Positions 17,581 to 25,905 of a stretch of DNA of 36,775 nt are shown piece after piece (positions within the stretch are counted from its first letter, which is position 1; each line of letters begins with the position of its first letter). The notes under the pieces were generated by a model. That model was given only the letters and a program-made list of their open reading frames with translations. It did not search any database and was not told the origin of the DNA. The translations under genes and the position numbers were made by a program. Origin of the DNA: Chloroflexota bacterium (lineage in GTDB: Bacteria; Chloroflexota; Dehalococcoidia; Lucifugimonadales; Lucifugimonadaceae); assembly GCA_022574675.1 (NCBI GenBank), contig JACZRO010000008.1:1-36775 (forward strand), in the 5' to 3' direction.

Positions 17581-17880
17581 GAACTATTCCCGGGGATGGT
17601 CTGGGCGAACGGTTTCAGAGAGGGAAGGGGATCGCTTCAGGGCGGATAACCCCGTGACGAGTACCCCCGTCCCTTAGTGACAAACTCGACAGTCCCCTCT
17701 CCCAGCGGGAGAGGGCTAGGGTGAGGGAGAGGTCTTATTGTAGGAACGCACCCTCCGGCGGTTGTTGGGATAGTCACTTGGTAAGAATGTTGTACGCGAG
17801 TGAGTCTCGATTGTACCGAGCCTGTGAAGCGGCCGGGATAACCCGGTGGCGGAAAACCACCGCAGCGGCTTCAGCGCCCA
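17581..17880. other. uvrA upstream region with repeat and structured segment
   Basis: This 300-nt region lies between the recO stop and the uvrA start and should contain the uvrA promoter. It holds the repeat described at 17,693. It also holds a compact inverted-repeat cluster at 17,827-17,871: GAAGC...GCTTC enclosing CCGGG-ATAA-CCCGG and CGGTGG (17844-17849)/CCACCG (17857-17862). The inner stems overlap, so alternative folds are possible. No tRNA, no U-tract terminator and no protein were recognised. Confidence 0.45.
17693..17732. repeat. CCCTCTCCC/GGGAGAGGG palindromic repeat, copy 2
   Basis: CCCTCTCCC (17695-17703) and GGGAGAGGG (17707-17715) form a perfect nine-base inverted repeat with loop AGC, followed by CTAGGGTGAGGGAGAGG. 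It is closely related to 4,219-4,254 in sequence, architecture and intergenic location. This pair supports a dispersed REP-like family in the genome. Confidence 0.75.
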
Positions 17881-18690
17881 CTATGACTCGCTCCGCAGCC
17901 CGCCCGGAACCGGGCCAACGTCCGGCCAGTCCCGGATCTCGTCCAGGAACGCTGCCGAACGAACGCCGCGGTCGATTACTGCGTTTGTGTGGGCGCGAAG
18001 TATCCGTTCGATCTGCCGGCGTTCCTCGCCGCCGATTTTGAGCGACGCCACCTCGGGGTAATCGCTCCGGGCGAGATGTCTGAGCACCTTGATCGTGCCC
18101 AGGCTGGCGGGATGGAGCAGGTCAGCGCCCTGGGACCGGCAAGCGGGGCAGAGGAGACCGCCGCGCTCGGCGGAGAAAACGTGGTCGTCAGGTTCGAGCG
18201 TATCCCCACACTCGGCGCACGCCCCCAGTTCAGGCTTGAACCCGGTGATCGTCAGCAAACGCAACGCAAACCAGCGCACGAGCGTATCCGGACTCTCGGT
18301 CGCGGCCAGCCAGCCGAGGCTGTTTACGAGCAGCCGGAACACGGCCGGCGCGGGGGCGTCCTCCACGCTGACCCGCTGCGCAATCTCCGCCATGTAAAGC
18401 CCGCGTGACAGGCGGCCGATGTCTGTGCGCACGCCCCGGAAGGCGTCTACCGTGTCCGCCTGGCTGACACTGTGCAACTCCCGTCCCTCGCGCATCGACA
18501 GCCTGACGTGGCACAAGAGGTCGAGGTGCCCGCCGAGCTTGCTCCCCGGCTTGCGCGCCCCGCGCGCCGTGGCCCGCAGGATTCCGCGTTGCGGCGTCAG
18601 CAGCCAGAGCAAGCGATCCGCCTCGCCCAGGTCGGAGTGGCGCAGCACGACGGCCTCGGTGGAAAACAATCTCGGGCGGCTCGACGTCAT
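17881..18690 (-). CDS. recO: DNA repair protein RecO
   Basis: This 269-residue RecFOR-pathway protein binds single-stranded DNA, anneals strands and helps load RecA with RecR. The N-terminal OB fold reads STEAVVLRHSDLGEADRLLWLLT, then GILRATARGARKPGSKLGG. The C-terminal zinc finger is C158-x2-C161 (CAECG) and C181-x2-C184 (CPAC). ATG 18690 is chosen because the family begins with this short leader before the OB fold and AAGGTG precedes it; the longer open frame to 18750 is unsupported. Confidence 0.95.
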   Translation of the reverse strand: MTSSRPRLFSTEAVVLRHSDLGEADRLLWLLTPQRGILRATARGARKPGSKLGGHLDLLCHVRLSMREGRELHSVSQADTVDAFRGVRTDIGRLSRGLYMAEIAQRVSVEDAPAPAVFRLLVNSLGWLAATESPDTLVRWFALRLLTITGFKPELGACAECGDTLEPDDHVFSAERGGLLCPACRSQGADLLHPASLGTIKVLRHLARSDYPEVASLKIGGEERRQIERILRAHTNAVIDRGVRSAAFLDEIRDWPDVGPVPGGLRSES

Positions 18691-18765
18691 ACGACCACCT
18701 TGCCCGTTCCGTCCCCAATATGTCTGGCAACGAGCGGGAAGGGCGACCACCCGATCGCTCGAGGC

Positions 18766-19407
18766 TTAGCCGGCGGGCGTTTCCCCATCGATCATCACCT
18801 CTGAGCGGCCTTCGAGCGCGTTCACCAGCGTCATCTCATCGGCGTACTCGAGGTCGGCGCCGGAAGACAGGCCGCGCGCAAGACGCGTCATCTTGATCCC
18901 GAGCGGAGCGATCAGGCGCTGGAGATACATCGACGTCGCCTCGCCCTCGAGATTCGGGTTCGTGGCAAGAATCAACTCCTTGACCGACTCGTCCCGGAGC
19001 CGGTCGAGGAGTTCCCGGATTTTCAACTGCTCCGCGCCGATGCCGTTAACGGGCGATATCGCGCCGTGCAGCACATGGTAGAGCCCGTCATACGCTCGGG
19101 TCCGTTCGATAGCGAACACGTCGAGCGGCTCCTCGACCACGCATATCCGCGTGCGGTCGCGCCGCTCGTTTGTGCACACGTGGCATACCGGTTCCTCTGT
19201 GATATTGAGGCACCGGGAGCAGAGGACGATGCGGTCCTTGACCGATATCACTGCCTCGGCCAGCGCTTCCGCTTCCTCCCGCGGCATCCGGATCATGTAG
19301 TACGTCAGCCGTTGCGCTGACTTTGGGCCAACGCCGGGGAGGCGGTTGAACGCCTCGATGAGCCGGGCGACGGGCGCGGCTGCTGAAGGGGTGAAGTTGG
19401 AGTTCAT
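18766..19407 (-). CDS. recR: Recombination protein RecR
   Basis: This 214-residue protein has an N-terminal helix-hairpin-helix (FNRLPGVGPKSAQRLTYY), a four-cysteine zinc site (C63, C66, C75, C78 in CSRC...CHVC), a Toprim domain starting at RICVVEEPLDVFAIERT, and the C-terminal GLSSGADLEYADEMTLVNAL element. It forms a DNA clamp with RecO/RecF. ATG 19407 matches the usual family length; the open frame to 19506 is upstream sequence. It sits downstream of ybaB in the classic dnaX-ybaB-recR order. Confidence 0.96.
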   Translation of the reverse strand: MNSNFTPSAAAPVARLIEAFNRLPGVGPKSAQRLTYYMIRMPREEAEALAEAVISVKDRIVLCSRCLNITEEPVCHVCTNERRDRTRICVVEEPLDVFAIERTRAYDGLYHVLHGAISPVNGIGAEQLKIRELLDRLRDESVKELILATNPNLEGEATSMYLQRLIAPLGIKMTRLARGLSSGADLEYADEMTLVNALEGRSEVMIDGETPAG

Positions 19408-19520
19408 CGGTCCGGGAGGTCCGGCCTTCCTGCAGTTGAAAGAGATCCCCGGCGGCCCCGGAACGTTCCGGAGCTTCCAGGGCGCGCCCCGCGCGCAGGG
19501 GCGCATTCGGGGTGAGTCGG

Positions 19521-19826
19521 CTACATGAGTCCCGGGATGTTCAGTCCGCCGGTGATCGCGGCCATTTTCTTCTGGGCCTCGGCCTGTGCAGAGTCCATCG
19601 CCTCGTTGACGGCCGCCATTACGAGGTCCTGCAGCATCTCGATATCTTCTGGATCCACGACCTCGGGGTCGATCACGATAGCCTCGACCTTCGATCCGCC
19701 GATCACCGTCACCTTGACGACGCCGCCGCCCGCCGTGGCCTCCGTCCGCGCTGAAGCGAGCTCCTCCTGGATCTTCGCCATGCGGGCCTGCATCTGCTGG
19801 GCCTGCCGGATCATGTTTTTGTTCAA
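19521..19826 (-). CDS. ybaB: YbaB/EbfC nucleoid-associated protein
   Basis: This 101-residue dimeric DNA-binding protein shows the family plan: an N-terminal coiled helix (NKNMIRQAQQMQARMAKIQEE), a central sheet (VVKVTVIGGSKVEAIVIDPEVV) and a C-terminal helix (LVMAAVNEAMDSAQAEAQKKMA) followed by GGLNIPGLM. The start is TTG 19826, with GGGAG nine bases upstream; the ATG at 19814 is the alternative. The frame upstream to 20024 overlaps dnaX and is not used. Confidence 0.93.
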   Translation of the reverse strand: MNKNMIRQAQQMQARMAKIQEELASARTEATAGGGVVKVTVIGGSKVEAIVIDPEVVDPEDIEMLQDLVMAAVNEAMDSAQAEAQKKMAAITGGLNIPGLM

Positions 19827-19860
19827 GGCAATTGACTCCCTGTCCCGGGGTTCCCTGAGT

Positions 19861-21564
19861 TTATCCCGGTCGGTCCCCCCCGGGCTGACCTGGCGTCGCC
19901 TCGGGGTCTGAACCGGTCGTGTCCGATACGGCTCCCTCGTCGACGATCCGGGCGCCCATCGTGACGGCGGCTCGTACGAGAGGGCTGTCCATCGCCGTTT
20001 GCGCTTTCCTGGCGGGTCCGCCATCGTCGCGCTCTACGATGACGACCTTCAACTTTACGTCATACGCCTTTTCGACGGCCGATTCCACAGGGGCCCGGCC
20101 GCGCGGGTCGGCCAGTTCGTCGGCAACCCGCAGCTCCATTGAACTGTTGCGGAACGAGAGCCGGAGCGTATCGCCGTCCACCTCCGCCTCCTGTACATCG
20201 CGCAAAAGTGCGCCGAGGACATATTTGGCGCCCTTGGTACGGCGGAGCGCCTCGATGACCTGTGCCCATCGATCGTCCTGGGGTGTGCGCGGGCGCCGGG
20301 GCGATTGTGAGGGCGCCTCCGGGGCTTCTGTCCCGGTGCTCGGCCGGGGCGCCTGCTGACGGACCGGCGGTTGATTGACCGGAGGTGGAGCCTGGGACCG
20401 GGGACGCCGTCCGGGAGCGGCTCCCCCTGGCTCATGGGGAGGAGTGGGAGCGGCGACGGCGGCGGGCACGACTTCCGCTGCCGGTCGCGCCGCAAGCGCG
20501 TTCAAGATCGCCAGTTCAAGCGGGAGCGGTGACGACGGGTTCCGCCTGAAGTCCGCTTTCTCCAGTTCCGTCACGATGTGAAGCAGCTTTTCCAGCGATA
20601 CACCGCGTCCGGCCTCGGTCATGGCGTCCAGCGCGTCCTGCGAGTGGCCCAGCGCGTCTTCCACGCCCGCTTTCACGAGCAGCCCCGCCCGGAGGACGTC
20701 GACCGTCCCGTTTCGCAGGCGGCCGAGGTCGGACCCGCGGGCCGCCTCGCGGTTGATGATCTGCAGCGCCTGTTTGGGGTCCGATTTGAGCGCCGCTACG
20801 GCCAGCTCGATGCTTGACTCGGCGTCGCCCAGCCCGAACAGTTCAAGGGCCTGGTCAATCGTGATCTGCGACCCGTACGAAACGGAAAGTTGTTCAAGCA
20901 GGTTTTCGGCGTCCCGGAGACTCCCGTACGCCGTGCGGGCTATGAGCGAAAGGACCTCCGGATCGGCGTCGATATCCTCTTCGCCTGCGATCTCGGCGAG
21001 CTTGTCGATCACCACCTCGTTCGAGAGCCGCCGGAAATCGAACCTCTGGCAGCGAGACATGATGGTCGCCGGCACGCGGTGTATCTCGGTCGTCGCCAGA
21101 ACGAAGATCACGTGTGGCGGCGGCTCTTCCAGTGTCTTGAGCAGGGCGTTGAAGGCGTCGCCGCTCAACTGGTGGACCTCGTCGATCACGTACACCTTGT
21201 AGGCGCCCGAACCGGGAGCGAAACGGGCCTTATCACGCAGGTCCCTGATGTTGTCTATCCCGCGGTTCGACGCGGCATCGATTTCGATCAGGTCCAGCAT
21301 CCGGTTCTCGGTTACCGCGACGCAGTTGTCGCAACTGCCACAGGGCTCTCCGTCGCGCTGATCGACGCAGTTCAGCGCCTTGGCCAGGATACGTGCCGTC
21401 GAGGTCTTGCCGGTGCCGCGCGGACCGCACAGCATGTATGCGTGAGCGACGCGGTTTGTCCGGACCGCCTGCCGCAGGGTCTGCGTCACGTGGTCCTGGC
21501 CCACCACCTCGTCAAATCTCTGCGGGCGCCACTTCCGGTAGAAGACCTCGTTGCGATCAGCCAC
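19861..21564 (-). CDS. dnaX: DNA polymerase III subunit gamma/tau
   Basis: This 567-residue clamp-loader ATPase assembles the beta clamp and replisome. Walker A is GPRGTGKT (47-54), the zinc-binding cysteines are C66, C75, C78 and C81, and the DExx box is DEVH at 128-131. The third AAA+ domain is followed by a Pro-rich linker (about 370-430) and a tau-like C-terminal domain (DDRWAQVIEALRRTKGAKY onward). No A-rich frameshift signal is evident. GTG 21564 has GGAGG eight bases upstream and overlaps the ybeY stop by eight bases. Confidence 0.96.
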   Translation of the reverse strand: MADRNEVFYRKWRPQRFDEVVGQDHVTQTLRQAVRTNRVAHAYMLCGPRGTGKTSTARILAKALNCVDQRDGEPCGSCDNCVAVTENRMLDLIEIDAASNRGIDNIRDLRDKARFAPGSGAYKVYVIDEVHQLSGDAFNALLKTLEEPPPHVIFVLATTEIHRVPATIMSRCQRFDFRRLSNEVVIDKLAEIAGEEDIDADPEVLSLIARTAYGSLRDAENLLEQLSVSYGSQITIDQALELFGLGDAESSIELAVAALKSDPKQALQIINREAARGSDLGRLRNGTVDVLRAGLLVKAGVEDALGHSQDALDAMTEAGRGVSLEKLLHIVTELEKADFRRNPSSPLPLELAILNALAARPAAEVVPAAVAAPTPPHEPGGAAPGRRPRSQAPPPVNQPPVRQQAPRPSTGTEAPEAPSQSPRRPRTPQDDRWAQVIEALRRTKGAKYVLGALLRDVQEAEVDGDTLRLSFRNSSMELRVADELADPRGRAPVESAVEKAYDVKLKVVIVERDDGGPARKAQTAMDSPLVRAAVTMGARIVDEGAVSDTTGSDPEATPGQPGGDRPG

Positions 21565-22090
21565 TTGCCCGGCCTCCGGACTTTTCCGCCACGACGGCTA
21601 GAATCTCGTCGGTCTTGCCAAACATCAGCCGCCGTTCGTCCGGCCCTGCATGGTCGTATCCGAGCAGATGCAGCACGCCGTGGGCGGTCAGGACGGATAG
21701 CTCGTGGGCCAGGTCATGCCCGGCCGCTTCGGCCTGAGCGACGGCTCGCTCGAACGAGATCGCGATGTCGCCCAGCGCTTCCGACTCTTCACCCGCCACG
21801 TCCGGCCACGGGCCCGGGACATCTTGCGCGGCCTCGGGAACCGCGCCCGCGCCGGGCGCGGTATTGAACGACAGCACGTCTGTCGGTTCGTCGTATCCCA
21901 TGAACTCTCGGTTCAGCTTACGCAGAGCCTCGTCGTCCGTGATGATCACGGTCACCCGATCGGGCCCGGCCACCTTCTCCCGGAGCAGGGTTGTTTCCGC
22001 TACGTCCAGGAGCAACTGGTCGAGGCGGGCCGCTCCGAAAGCTTCCTGGAACCTGGCGTCGACCTGGATATCTACCCGGGCCTCGCTCAA
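21557..22090 (-). CDS. ybeY: Endoribonuclease YbeY
   Basis: This 177-residue zinc-dependent RNase acts in 16S rRNA 3'-end maturation and ribosome quality control. The metal site H-x3-H-x5-H is complete: HGVLHLLGYDH at residues 137-147 (H137, H141, H147). Upstream are LNREFMGYDEPTDVLSF and ALGDIAISFERA, both family signatures. A ~20-residue acidic/Pro-rich insertion lies between them. It starts at TTG 22090 with a GGTGA seven bases upstream. It is first in the run ybeY-dnaX-ybaB-recR-recO. Confidence 0.95.
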   Translation of the reverse strand: MSEARVDIQVDARFQEAFGAARLDQLLLDVAETTLLREKVAGPDRVTVIITDDEALRKLNREFMGYDEPTDVLSFNTAPGAGAVPEAAQDVPGPWPDVAGEESEALGDIAISFERAVAQAEAAGHDLAHELSVLTAHGVLHLLGYDHAGPDERRLMFGKTDEILAVVAEKSGGRASG

Positions 22091-22204
22091 TTCGTTATCA
22101 CCGTTCCGGCCGGGGGTCGAAAAGGGTCCCCAAAACGTGCGCGCCGGGAGGTCCCGCCGAACGCGTCGTCACGAGGCGAATAGTAGCACGTGCGTTCGAG
22201 AATC

Positions 22205-22582
22205 CTATGCGAGTCTGGCAACGTTGTCGGCCTCTTCCGAGATGGCCCGCAGCCGGCTGAACAGGCGGTCGAAAACCTGGTCTTCGGTCGACAAGTCCGC
22301 TGCGACCAGGCGCGCTGCCATCAATCGCTCGCGGATCGCCGGCGCCGCGACTTCGCCCACCTCGATGTAGGTCCGGGCGTCGAACAGGGCCGGCACCAGA
22401 TGCTCACGGATTCGGTTGGCGATGTAGATGGGCCGCGGCGGCCAGGTCAGCTCTTCGGCCATCCTGACCGCTTCTTCTATCGCTTCCAGCAGCTCTTTCT
22501 GGCGTTGCCTTAGCTCCCATGCCTCGAACGACGACGACGTCACAACGGGTTTCCGGGCGGCCAGACGTATCCCGGAACACAT
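22205..22582 (-). CDS. 125-residue hypothetical helical protein
   Basis: ATG 22582 has AAGGG six bases upstream. The protein is almost wholly helical and charged, with FEAWELRQRQKELLEAIEEA, then PRPIYIANRIREHLVPALFD and RLMAARLVAADLSTEDQVF. There is no signal peptide and no recognised domain. A GTG at residue 14 is another possible start. It lies between the VanZ-like gene and ybeY on the same strand. I do not recognise the family and infer no function. Confidence 0.55.
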   Translation of the reverse strand: MCSGIRLAARKPVVTSSSFEAWELRQRQKELLEAIEEAVRMAEELTWPPRPIYIANRIREHLVPALFDARTYIEVGEVAAPAIRERLMAARLVAADLSTEDQVFDRLFSRLRAISEEADNVARLA

Positions 22583-22693
22583 TTAGACCCTTTATATGCG
22601 TAGCGGAAAAGGCTTCCTGCGTAGGGAAAACGATCCCCGGAGGATGGCCTGCGCGCCCGCAACCCGGATGCCGGGTCCTGGAGCCGCCCCGGC

Positions 22694-23260
22694 CTATTCG
22701 TCGTCATGACCTTGATTCGCCTTCGAGTTCGGGGCCAGCTCCGCAGGAGCTGCGGCATCCTGTCCCGGGGAACGTCCCGCGCCTCCGCTTTTCTGGAGTC
22801 GCCATGCCTGGTAGACGGACAGGTATATCGCCGCCCCCAACACCGCGCCGATCCCGTCGACCAACAGATCCAGTAGTTCCACGGAACGGCCGTTAACGAA
22901 CCACTGGTGGGCCTCGTCGCTGATGCCATACAGGACCGCGAGGGCCACCGCCTTCTGGGCCGATGACCTGACCAGCACGACATCGGGCCGCGCTGTGCCG
23001 GGCGGAACTTTCACCGCCAGGATCCAACGCAGGATCAGGACGCTCAACACGAAGTACTCCGCGAAATGAGCGATATCGCCCGTGTACCGGCCAAGCAAGC
23101 CGGATGCGGTGTCGAACGCCGAGATGTCGTCGATCGTGGCCGGAGACATCTGTGACACGGCGAATATCGCGGCCATCACCGCGAATACCGGGAGGCCGTA
23201 TCGCAGGAAATGAATCCATGTACGCAGGCCGGACGATTCTTTCTGCGCTTCTGTCGACAT
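22694..23260 (-). CDS. VanZ-like membrane protein
   Basis: This 188-residue protein has about four transmembrane helices and the VanZ-type pattern: DIAHFAEYFVLSVLIL in helix 2, the polar ALAVLYGISDEAHQWFVNGRS loop (family consensus DE.hQ.f..gR) and the final DLLVDGIGAVLGAAIYL. The family's biochemical role is unclear apart from a link to teicoplanin resistance in one member. ATG 23260 fits the family N-terminus, though the SD is poor. The C-terminal ~30 residues are polar and cytoplasmic. Confidence 0.8.
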   Translation of the reverse strand: MSTEAQKESSGLRTWIHFLRYGLPVFAVMAAIFAVSQMSPATIDDISAFDTASGLLGRYTGDIAHFAEYFVLSVLILRWILAVKVPPGTARPDVVLVRSSAQKAVALAVLYGISDEAHQWFVNGRSVELLDLLVDGIGAVLGAAIYLSVYQAWRLQKSGGAGRSPGQDAAAPAELAPNSKANQGHDDE

Positions 23261-23372
23261 TGGTTGTGCGGCTTGACCTTCTCTCTTTCTTCGGGACTTC
23301 GTAATACCGGGGGACGGCGCAATGGTGGGGCTGCGTTGTGCTGGACCGCGTAAGGATCGGGTCCGGGCTCGT

Positions 23373-23711
23373 CTACCGGCCGAGGTCGAACACCTTCTCC
23401 ATCGGCGCCCACCAGTCATCCGGACCGGCCTCCGGGACCCGGGCCTGGAACGTCATCATCAGGTCGTTCCACTCCTCAGCGCGTGGGTTCGCATCGGTGT
23501 ACGCCTGGAAATCCCGCTCCGGCACGAAGTCGTCGGGGGCCTCGTAGTACATGAACAGGTGCGTTCCGAGCAGGAATATCTCCATCTTCGAGATGCCGAT
23601 CGAGCGCAGCGACTCCAGCACCTCGGGCCACACCGCCCGGTGGTACTCCTTGTACTTTTCGACCGTCTCTGGGTCGTCTTTCAGGTCCAGGGCCTGGGCG
23701 TAACTCTTCAT
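23373..23711 (-). CDS. L-rhamnose mutarotase family protein A
   Basis: This 112-residue dimeric alpha/beta-barrel protein belongs to the family that interconverts the alpha and beta anomers of L-rhamnose or related sugars. The conserved Tyr and catalytic His are in KYKEYHRAVWPEV, followed by GISKMEIFLLGTHLFMYYE and WNDLMMTFQ. It is divergently paired with a second family member at 23,867. In such lineages these proteins sit among sugar and sugar-acid catabolism genes; the true substrate need not be rhamnose. Confidence 0.85.
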   Translation of the reverse strand: MKSYAQALDLKDDPETVEKYKEYHRAVWPEVLESLRSIGISKMEIFLLGTHLFMYYEAPDDFVPERDFQAYTDANPRAEEWNDLMMTFQARVPEAGPDDWWAPMEKVFDLGR

Positions 23712-23866
23712 TACGAGCGGCTCCGATCACGGGTACGGCGGGTCATCCCCGGCACACCGCGGTCCGGGGCGCGGCGGTTCGGTAGCATACCGCGCACCCC
23801 GGCCGCCATTCGGCCCGAACATCCTCGGGAAATTCCAGAACATCTGAAGCTCCAGGGAGTCGCGAC

Positions 23867-24190
23867 ATGCAGCGAGTCGGTTTTCTCCTGAAGGTCAAAG
23901 AGGACCGTATCGAGGAGTACAGGGAACACCACAGGAACGTGTCGAGAGACATGCTGGACGCTCTGCGCCGGCACGGCTGGCGCAACTACAGCCTGTTTAT
24001 GCGGCCCGACGGGATGATGTTCGGGTACGTTGAGGTGCCGGAGAGCTTCCAGTCGGCTCTCGACGGCATGGCGGGAGAAGACGCAAACTCGCGCTGGCAG
24101 GCGCTCATGGAGCCGTTCTTCGACGCGCCCGACGGTGGCAGGCCCGATGAGAACATGGTCGAACTCGTAGAGGTTTTCCACCTGGACTGA
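23867..24190 (+). CDS. L-rhamnose mutarotase family protein B
   Basis: This 107-residue second member of the family contains RIEEYREHHRNVSRDM (Tyr/His pair), HGWRNYSLFMRPDGMMFGYVEV, SRWQALMEPFF and the C-terminal VELVEVFHLD, close to the end of characterised mutarotases. ATG 23867 has GGGAG seven bases upstream. The two copies differ enough to suggest different sugars. The 155-nt region between them must hold back-to-back promoters. Confidence 0.87.
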   Translation: MQRVGFLLKVKEDRIEEYREHHRNVSRDMLDALRRHGWRNYSLFMRPDGMMFGYVEVPESFQSALDGMAGEDANSRWQALMEPFFDAPDGGRPDENMVELVEVFHLD

Positions 24191-24248
24191 GAGGCCGGCG
24201 CAGTCTGCCGCGATGAGGCCGGGCGACCGCAAACGTGGAGTTTGAGCA

Positions 24249-24809
24249 GTGAGCGATGTCGATAGCGTGATAGTGGATCTCGTAAAGGAGATTCACTCCC
24301 GGCCCGAGAAGGCGGTGATCGTGGTGACTGGCGCCGGTGTCTCGGCGCTGGGCTGGCTGTTCGCACAGGGCGGCGCTTCACGTACCGTGCTCGAAGCGCT
24401 GGTCCCGTATTCGATAAATTCGCTGAACGAGTTCGTCGGCGTGGAGGCGGAGACTCACGTCTCCCGTGACGAGGCGGTACGAATGGCCGAGCGCGCCTAC
24501 GAGCGCGCCCTCCAACTTCTCCAGGATGATGACGACTCGGCGGTCATCGGTGTTTCCTGCACGGCCACCATCGCCACCGACTACACGAAGCGCGGGACCC
24601 ATCGGGCGGCTTGCGCACTACGGACGGCGACACGGCGGATCGACTACACGATCGAGTTCGAGAAAGGCGCCCGCGACCGCGCCGCCGAGGAGGACGTCGT
24701 CAGCAGGCTCGTCCTCAACCTGGTCGCACTCGGCAACGGGATCGCGACGTCGCTCGATCCGGGACTGCTCCCGGGCGAATCGCTGAACGTGACCGATGAA
24801 CGACTCTGA
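24249..24809 (+). CDS. CinA C-terminal-like domain protein (possible nicotinamide-nucleotide amidase)
   Basis: This 186-residue protein resembles the CinA/PncC amidase domain, which converts nicotinamide mononucleotide to nicotinate mononucleotide. AVIVVTGAGVSALGWLFAQG takes the place of the usual ESCTGG opening, followed by GGASRTVLEALVPYS and SAVIGVSCTATIATDYTKRG, which correspond to the pGaS..f.g.v.Y and iGvTGiaGP segments. The opening motif is unorthodox, so activity is uncertain. GTG 24249 has GGAG eight bases upstream. Its stop overlaps the next gene by 14 bases, and that gene encodes a NadD-like nucleotidyltransferase. Confidence 0.7.
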   Translation: MSDVDSVIVDLVKEIHSRPEKAVIVVTGAGVSALGWLFAQGGASRTVLEALVPYSINSLNEFVGVEAETHVSRDEAVRMAERAYERALQLLQDDDDSAVIGVSCTATIATDYTKRGTHRAACALRTATRRIDYTIEFEKGARDRAAEEDVVSRLVLNLVALGNGIATSLDPGLLPGESLNVTDERL

Positions 24810-25437
24810 TCGTCTGCTCGCCGCCGTACTGGCGGGAGGTGTCCAGGTAGTCACCGTTGATCCCGGCGGGAGGATCCGCGTCGGCGCAGATCGCGGGCTG
24901 GCCGTGCTTTCCGGCGCCTTCAACCCACTCCACGATGGTCACGAGGGCATGCTCCGGGCCGCGGCTCGGATCACCGGCCGCGACGGTGTGTTCGAGCTTT
25001 CAGTTGTCAACGTGGAGAAGACGGAGTTGACCGAAAACGAGGTCCGCGAGCGGCTTTCGCAGTTCGGCGGACGCTTTACGGCGCTCATCTCGCGCGCCCC
25101 GACATTCGTCGAAAAGTCCCGTTTGATGCCGGACTCGACGTTTGTGATCGGGTATGACACTGCCGTGCGGCTGTTCGACGACAGGTACTATCCGCCTTAC
25201 GAGCCGGAGACCGATCCTGACGATACCGGTTCTGCGACGCTCGCGGCGATGTCCGAGATCAGGCGAAACGGATGCGCTTTTGTCGTCGCCGGCCGGAGTA
25301 CAGACGCCGGGTTCAAGACCGTCAACGACCTCGATGTGCCGGACGGTTACGGAGCGCTGCTGCAAGAGATCCCGGGGGATGCGTTCCGGGAGGACATCTC
25401 GTCGACCGAACTCCGCCGGACAAAACTGGACGGTTAG
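24796..25437 (+). CDS. Cytidylyltransferase-fold nucleotidyltransferase (NadD/NMNAT-like)
   Basis: This 213-residue protein carries the nucleotidylyltransferase signature LSGAFNPLHDGHEGML, with HxGH at H46-D-G-H49, and the second motif ISSTELR at 201-207 near the C-terminus, both of which bind ATP phosphates. The fold transfers AMP or CMP; resemblance to NMN/NaMN adenylyltransferases is strongest given the CinA-like partner. A ~45-residue N-terminal extension precedes the core. The 14-base overlap with the CinA-like gene implies coupled translation and a shared pathway, plausibly NAD salvage (inference). Confidence 0.75.
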   Translation: MNDSDRLLAAVLAGGVQVVTVDPGGRIRVGADRGLAVLSGAFNPLHDGHEGMLRAAARITGRDGVFELSVVNVEKTELTENEVRERLSQFGGRFTALISRAPTFVEKSRLMPDSTFVIGYDTAVRLFDDRYYPPYEPETDPDDTGSATLAAMSEIRRNGCAFVVAGRSTDAGFKTVNDLDVPDGYGALLQEIPGDAFREDISSTELRRTKLDG

Positions 25438-25468
25438 GGGGAGAGCCGTCTGTTTGGAGCAGACTCGG

Positions 25469-25684
25469 TTAGCGGAGCTCTATTGCGACCCCACCCGATC
25501 CAGAGTTGTCGCCGCGGCTCAGAACCGCCATCCGTCCCGAATCGTCGTCACGTTCATCCGTGTCGTCTTGGACCATCTCCGTCCATCCACAGAGATGACA
25601 TCGGGCGTAGCCGTCGGCCAGCGCAAAGCCCGTTTCCAGGGCTGGCATCTGGCAGTAAGGGCACGTGGTTGTGAAGACCATCAT
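25469..25684 (-). CDS. 71-residue zinc-ribbon protein
   Basis: This small cytoplasmic protein has two knuckles, CPYC (residues 8-11) and CHLC (29-32) followed by GW, a treble-clef/zinc-ribbon arrangement. An acidic, Asp/Ser-rich C-terminal tail follows. ATG 25684 is preceded by AGGAGGT, an excellent SD, and the ATG overlaps the TGA of the upstream small ORF (ATGA). It is convergent with the nucleotidyltransferase gene. I do not recognise a specific family. Confidence 0.72.
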   Translation of the reverse strand: MMVFTTTCPYCQMPALETGFALADGYARCHLCGWTEMVQDDTDERDDDSGRMAVLSRGDNSGSGGVAIELR

Positions 25685-25905
25685 GTACCTCCTCGAACCG
25701 CCGCTCCGGGTTCCTCCGGGTCAACTGTGGGGCGGTCCGGTTCGACCGATTCCTGAGGTTCCGTGACATCTGTCAGGAAACGGTAGTAGCGCACTCCGGT
25801 CATGGGTATGGCGCAGGCCCACTGGCGCCTGAGGGCTGGCGAACCCGTATCGTCTGGCGCGTGCGTGTCGGATGCGCCGGACCGGGCCGTCCTGGTGGTG
25901 ACCAC
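25681..25905 (-). CDS. 74-residue hypothetical protein upstream of zinc-ribbon gene
   Basis: GTG 25905 has a GGAGG SD six bases upstream and the stop overlaps the ATG of the zinc-ribbon gene by four bases, both arguing that this is translated. The sequence is Arg/Asp/Pro-rich, with a central ACAIPMTGVRYYRFLTDV and a C-terminal EPDRPTVDPEEPGA. A shorter form could start at ATG 25803 but lacks an SD. No family is recognised; a leader role for translational coupling cannot be excluded. Confidence 0.45.
   Translation of the reverse strand: MVTTRTARSGASDTHAPDDTGSPALRRQWACAIPMTGVRYYRFLTDVTEPQESVEPDRPTVDPEEPGAAVRGGT

Noticed and set aside
20890..21867. 325-aa plus-strand open frame
   Set aside because: Antisense to dnaX/ybeY, which carry complete motif sets.
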